Source: CAYJRR01 sp964372275 [NCBI: uncultured bacterium]
Lineage (GTDB): Bacteria > CAYJRR01
Length of the DNA: 8,586 nt
Assembly (NCBI GenBank): GCA_964372275.1
Contig: CAYJRR010000163.1
Location: 1-8,586, forward strand
Reading direction: 5' to 3'
Under the pieces are notes generated by a model. It had not been told where the DNA came from, did no database searches, and was given only the letters and a program-made list of their open reading frames with translations. The translations under genes and the position numbers were made by a program. Shown here in pieces: positions 6,023 to 8,586 of the stretch. Each line of letters opens with the position of its first letter. Position 1 is the first letter of the stretch.

Positions 6023-6031
6023 TGGCATGCT
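6023..6031 (+). promoter_or_regulatory. Extended -10 promoter of the small barrel gene
   Basis: TG (6023-6024), G, then CATGCT (6026-6031) resembles the element before 2469 (GTGGTACACT there, GTGGCATGCT here). Transcription would begin near 6038, at the ATG at 6039, implying a leaderless mRNA. No Shine-Dalgarno sequence is present. Confidence 0.4.
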
Positions 6032-6038
6032 TGCCGAC

Positions 6039-6737
6039 ATGAACGTGCGCGCGCTCGGGCTCGGTCTCGGACTTCTCCTCCTTCCGCCGGCGGCGGTGGC
6101 CAGCGATTTCGGCTCCCCCGCGGCCGGATTCGACGGCAGCGGCTTCGACATCCGGCTGGCGCTGCACGGGACGCTCTCCCAGTACCTGATGCACGAGGGG
6201 AATCCGCTGGTCGACGCGCACGACCTGGCGTTCACCGCGGGCGGGGTCGAGGCGTCGTTCGCCTTCCAGGACCGGGTGCGGCTGCTGGTCGACCTCGGGA
6301 CCGGCGGCTTCAAGGCCCGTGACGAGAGCGGCGAGACGGCGAAGGCGACGTTCAACGTCTACGGCGCCGGGGCGCGGATCACCGTCTTCCGTTCCAAGCT
6401 GGCGCCGATCGAGCTGGGGGCGGGGGCGAACGTCGAGCTGTGGGAGTCGGACAACGTCTTCTCGTCCGGCGAATGGACGGCGCTGGTCGGCGGCGCGGCG
6501 CGGCTCTTCCCGGGCAACGTGCTGTATGCCGGCGCGCAGTACTACACGGTCGGCGGTTCGAAGCGGGTGCCGATCGAGATCGACGACGCCGTCCTGGAGC
6601 TGACCGGTCGCGCCGCCGCGCTCTACGTCGGCTACGAGCTGAAGCTCGCGATCGTCTCCACGCGGCTCGAGCTGCGTACCGAGGCGCCGACCTTCGACCG
6701 AAGCGCCGTCGGCCTTTCGCTCGGCATCGAGCTTTAG
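6039..6737 (+). CDS. Small outer-membrane beta-barrel protein, uncharacterised
   Basis: 232 residues from ATG 6039. An in-frame ATG at 6027 would add four residues (MLAD) but overlaps the -10 candidate, so the later start is preferred. A signal peptide covers 1-21 (ALGLGLGLLLLPPAAVA, cleavage before S22). The mature chain alternates polar and hydrophobic residues with glycine and aromatic turns. Examples are VEASFAFQDRVRLLVDLGTGGF (70-91) split by a turn, FNVYGAGARITVFRS, LYAGAQYYTVGG and ALYVGYELKLAIV. It ends with a strand GLSLGIEL. This fits an 8- to 10-strand barrel in the outer membrane. The mature part has no cysteine and no catalytic motif, and I cannot name a family. It is divergent from rnpB, and its stop overlaps the convergent aldehyde dehydrogenase gene by 4 nt. 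Confidence 0.82.
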   Translation: MNVRALGLGLGLLLLPPAAVASDFGSPAAGFDGSGFDIRLALHGTLSQYLMHEGNPLVDAHDLAFTAGGVEASFAFQDRVRLLVDLGTGGFKARDESGETAKATFNVYGAGARITVFRSKLAPIELGAGANVELWESDNVFSSGEWTALVGGAARLFPGNVLYAGAQYYTVGGSKRVPIEIDDAVLELTGRAAALYVGYELKLAIVSTRLELRTEAPTFDRSAVGLSLGIEL

Positions 6738-8254
6738 CCGAGGAGGTCGAGGGCGCGGGCGAGGCGCTTCAGGTTCCGGGCGGCGAAGGCGGTGAGCTTC
6801 GGGGAGTAGGGGTAGTTCCAGGGATCGCGCTTCGGAGAGGGGAGGCGCTCCCGGTTGATTCCGCGCGCCTGGCACATCGCCCACAACCCTTCGGCGCCGT
6901 GGATGCGGCCGAGTCCCGACTCCTTCACTCCGCCGAACGGCAGCTCGGCGAAACTGAAGCAGCTCAACGTGTCGTTGATGGCGATCGTGCCGGCCTGGAT
7001 CCGCTCGGCCAGGCGGCGCGCCCGGCGCCGGTCGCGGGAGAAGACGTAGGCGTTCAGGCCCAGGTGGGAGTCGTTGGCGATGCGGATCGCCTCTTCATCA
7101 CCGGAAACGGAAATGATCGGGACGACGGGGCCGAAGATCTCCTGCCGCGCGACGTCCATCTGCGGCGTCACGCCGCCGAGCACCGTCGGCGCGTAGAACC
7201 GGCCCGGACCCGGCAGTCGCTGGCCGCCGGTCAGCACCTTCGCCCCCTTCGCCTTCGCGTCCTCCACCAACCGCTCGACGACGTCGATCTGCTTGGGGAA
7301 GGTGACCGCCCCGATGTCGACCGCCTCCTGCGACGGATCGCCCTGCTTCAGCGCGGAGACGATCTTCACGATCCGCTCGGTGAGGGGCGCCGCGACCGTC
7401 TCGTGGACCAGGACCCGCTCGACCGAGGTGCAGGTCTGGCCGCAGTTGGCAAAGCCGCCCCAGGCGATGGTGTTGGCGGCGCGGTCGAGGTCGGCGTCGT
7501 CGCAGACGATCGCCGGCGCCTTGCCGCCGAGCTCCAGGGTGAACGGGATCAGGCGCTCGCCGCAGGCGGCGCCGATCCTTTTACCGACGGCGACCGAACC
7601 GGTGAAGTCGACCTTGTCGACGCCGGCCTCGATCAGCGCCTGCCCGGTCGGTCCGAAACCGGTCACCACCTGGAACAGGTCGCGCGGCAGGCCGGAGCGA
7701 TCGTAGATCTCCTTGATCTTGAGCCCGATGAGCGGTGTCCATTCGGACGGCTTGAGCACGACGCCGTTCCCGGCCAGCAGCGCCGGGATCATCGGGCCGA
7801 GCGGCAGCGAAAACGGATAGTTCCAGGGGCTGATCACCGCCACCACCCCGAGCGGCGCGTGGTGGAGATAGCTGGGCCGGGTGAGCGACGGTCCCCAGGA
7901 CGGGAGCCGCTGCGGGCGGAGGAGCTTCGGCGCCTTGGCCAGGTACCAGGCGGCGATCGTCGCCACCGGCATCAGCTCCAACCAGACGACCTCCTCCTTT
8001 GTCTTTCCGTTCTCGGCGGAGACCAGGTCGACGATCTCCTGCTGCCGCTCGAGGAGGAGATCGCGAAAGGCGCGCACGCGGCGGACCCGCTCTTTCACGG
8101 GTAGCTCGGCCCACGGGCCTTGCGCGGCGCGGGCCTTCGCCACCGCGGCGCGCACCTGCGCCGCGTCCATCACCGGAACGCGCCCCAGCTCCCGCCCGCT
8201 GCCGGGGGAGGTGACGACGATCTCGGTGGGAAGGGCGGTGGGAACGGCGCTCAT
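6734..8254 (-). CDS. NAD(P)-dependent aldehyde dehydrogenase
   Basis: 506 residues, normal length for the ALDH superfamily; oxidises an aldehyde to the carboxylate with NAD(P)+. The active-site set is complete: N145 in SPWNYPF, K168 in LKPSEWTP for cofactor binding, the Rossmann turn FTGSVAVGK (217-225), general base E241 in LELGGK, the nucleophile C275 in CGQTCTS, E372 in QEIFGP, and PFGGVKESGLGR (439-450). HGAEGL (452-457) and the C-terminal basic segment (NLKRLARALDLLG) recall the ALDH22/diapolycopene-dialdehyde dehydrogenase-like branch, but the substrate cannot be read from sequence. The start at 8254 is preferred over upstream in-frame ATGs because GGAG (8264-8261) lies 6 nt before it and an extended -10 precedes that; the upstream extension is Arg/Pro-rich, unlike an ALDH. 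It is cytoplasmic (no signal peptide). It stands alone, convergent with the barrel gene at 6039. Confidence 0.95.
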   Translation of the reverse strand: MSAVPTALPTEIVVTSPGSGRELGRVPVMDAAQVRAAVAKARAAQGPWAELPVKERVRRVRAFRDLLLERQQEIVDLVSAENGKTKEEVVWLELMPVATIAAWYLAKAPKLLRPQRLPSWGPSLTRPSYLHHAPLGVVAVISPWNYPFSLPLGPMIPALLAGNGVVLKPSEWTPLIGLKIKEIYDRSGLPRDLFQVVTGFGPTGQALIEAGVDKVDFTGSVAVGKRIGAACGERLIPFTLELGGKAPAIVCDDADLDRAANTIAWGGFANCGQTCTSVERVLVHETVAAPLTERIVKIVSALKQGDPSQEAVDIGAVTFPKQIDVVERLVEDAKAKGAKVLTGGQRLPGPGRFYAPTVLGGVTPQMDVARQEIFGPVVPIISVSGDEEAIRIANDSHLGLNAYVFSRDRRRARRLAERIQAGTIAINDTLSCFSFAELPFGGVKESGLGRIHGAEGLWAMCQARGINRERLPSPKRDPWNYPYSPKLTAFAARNLKRLARALDLLG

Positions 8255-8284
8255 GAGTGGCTCCAGCGGGGAAGGAAAGCGCGG

Positions 8285-8293
8285 AAGATAACA
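8285..8293 (-). promoter_or_regulatory. Extended -10 promoter of the aldehyde dehydrogenase gene
   Basis: On the minus strand TG (8293-8292), T, then TATCTT (8290-8285) gives a TGn-extended -10 with four of six consensus bases. The start near 8278 leaves a leader of about 24 nt containing the GGAG site. No -35 match is evident at 16-18 nt. Confidence 0.55.
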
Positions 8294-8433
8294 CGAGCCG
8301 TTCGTGCCGACATGGCTTGCTGGGACGAACGCGACGGACAGCCGCGACCGCGGTCGGTGTCGCGGCCGAGGCCGAATCCGAGGGATGACCCCACGGAAGG
8401 GGAATTCGGGAGACTGGGGCGGCGGCTTCGGCA

Positions 8434-8469
8434 TCGGCCATGCCAGCATGAAGCCGCTGGCATGGCCGA
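8434..8469. repeat. Perfect 14-bp inverted repeat
   Basis: TCGGCCATGCCAGC (8434-8447) and GCTGGCATGGCCGA (8456-8469) are exact reverse complements around an 8-nt loop. No T-run follows on either strand, so it is not a standard terminator. It lies about 140 nt upstream of the aldehyde dehydrogenase -10, too far for a simple repressor site. Confidence 0.85.
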
Positions 8470-8524
8470 CGCACGGGCGCCGCCTTACGCCCGATGAGTG
8501 CATCGCGAGGTCGTTGCTCTGTCA

Positions 8525-8581
8525 TCCGGCCGCCTCGGGCCAGCTTCCCCGGTGAGTGAAAGCTGGCCCGAGGCGGTCGGA
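8525..8581. repeat. Long 22-bp inverted repeat at the window edge
   Basis: The arms 8530-8546 and 8560-8576 are perfect 17-bp reverse complements (CCGCCTCGGGCCAGCTT and its complement). The stem extends outward by one G/T wobble (8529/8577) and four further pairs (8525-8528 with 8578-8581). The loop is 13 nt (8547-8559). The wobble pairs only in plus-strand RNA, which mildly favours that strand as the transcript. The window ends 5 bases later, so a following T-run or a partner gene cannot be seen. It may be a terminator, a REP/MITE-like palindrome or part of a structured RNA. Confidence 0.85.
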
Positions 8582-8586
8582 AGGAG

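Larger units (their letters stand above)
8294..8586. other. Gene-free, hairpin-rich region to the window end
   Basis: About 290 bases without a convincing gene. Open frames here are short, low-complexity (Arg/Gly/Pro-rich) and without ribosome sites. The region contains several inverted repeats: 8341-8348 with 8359-8366 (8 bp), 8434-8469 (14 bp), 8474-8493 (6 bp) and 8525-8581 (22 bp). It may be the leader or 3' region of a gene beyond the window, a structured RNA, or a small palindromic element. Confidence 0.5.

Noticed and set aside
5383-6042. 219-residue plus-strand frame across rnpB
   Set aside because: It reads the antisense of the RNase P RNA and has no coding signature.
6440-8104. 554-residue plus-strand frame opposite the aldehyde dehydrogenase
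   Set aside because: It overlaps the barrel gene and lies opposite a complete, motif-rich enzyme; composition is typical of an antisense shadow.
8255-8503. 83-residue N-terminal extension of the aldehyde dehydrogenase
   Set aside because: Arg/Pro-rich and unlike the family; the start at 8254 has a ribosome site and a promoter between it and the extension's start.
8304-8555. 83-residue plus-strand frame in the right-hand region
   Set aside because: No ribosome site, Arg/Gly-rich, runs through two hairpins and ends inside the loop of the second; I treat it as non-coding.
1-8586. CRISPR array, insertion sequence, phage or defence genes
   Set aside because: No regularly spaced repeats, transposase, integrase, nuclease or helicase motifs were found on either strand.

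Overview
The window is a high-GC, gene-dense piece of chromosome from what looks like a diderm (Gram-negative-type) bacterium. Four genes start with signal peptides, and two of those encode likely outer-membrane beta-barrels. The housekeeping sigma factor end, the type-A RNase P RNA and a CCA-encoding tRNA are all bacterial core features. The base composition and gene set would suit Myxococcota, other former Deltaproteobacteria, Acidobacteriota or a related candidate phylum. The sequence alone does not fix the phylum.

Layout, left to right. The 3' end of rpoD (1-340, +) is followed after 11 nt by a CAU-anticodon tRNA (352-428, +), best read as tRNA-Ile2. A GC-rich hairpin (489-527) and a sigma70-type promoter (548-576) then lead into a CT398/HP0958-type coiled-coil C4 zinc-ribbon protein (612-1418, +, TTG start). 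This gene converges on a minus-strand outer-membrane protein gene (1415-2356), with stop codons sharing a CTAG. Divergent from that gene runs a plus-strand group of three exported proteins: a small DcrB/PsbP-like periplasmic protein (2469-3044), a TPR protein (3052-4428) and a glycine- and cysteine-rich secreted protein (4536-5465). The RNase P RNA gene rnpB lies on the minus strand (about 5517-5929) with its own terminator and promoter. Divergent from rnpB is a second small outer-membrane barrel gene (6039-6737, +). It again overlaps by 4 nt at the stop codons with a convergent aldehyde dehydrogenase gene (6734-8254, -). The last 300 bases (8294-8586) hold no convincing gene but contain several strong inverted repeats, the best 22 bp long with one wobble.

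How the parts relate: rpoD, the tRNA and rnpB are informational housekeeping genes, and the RNase P RNA would process the tRNA that sits in the rpoD 3' region. The exported proteins look like cell-envelope functions and the aldehyde dehydrogenase is a stand-alone metabolic gene. Four transcription units (2469, rnpB, 6039, 8254) have a TGn-extended -10 hexamer and no clear -35. Two of these would yield nearly leaderless mRNAs.

I see no CRISPR array, insertion sequence, phage gene, toxin-antitoxin pair or recognisable defence system. The best leads for something undescribed are the 8-cysteine secreted protein, the hairpin-rich end region, and an rnpB terminator that appears to reuse the catalytic P4 strand.
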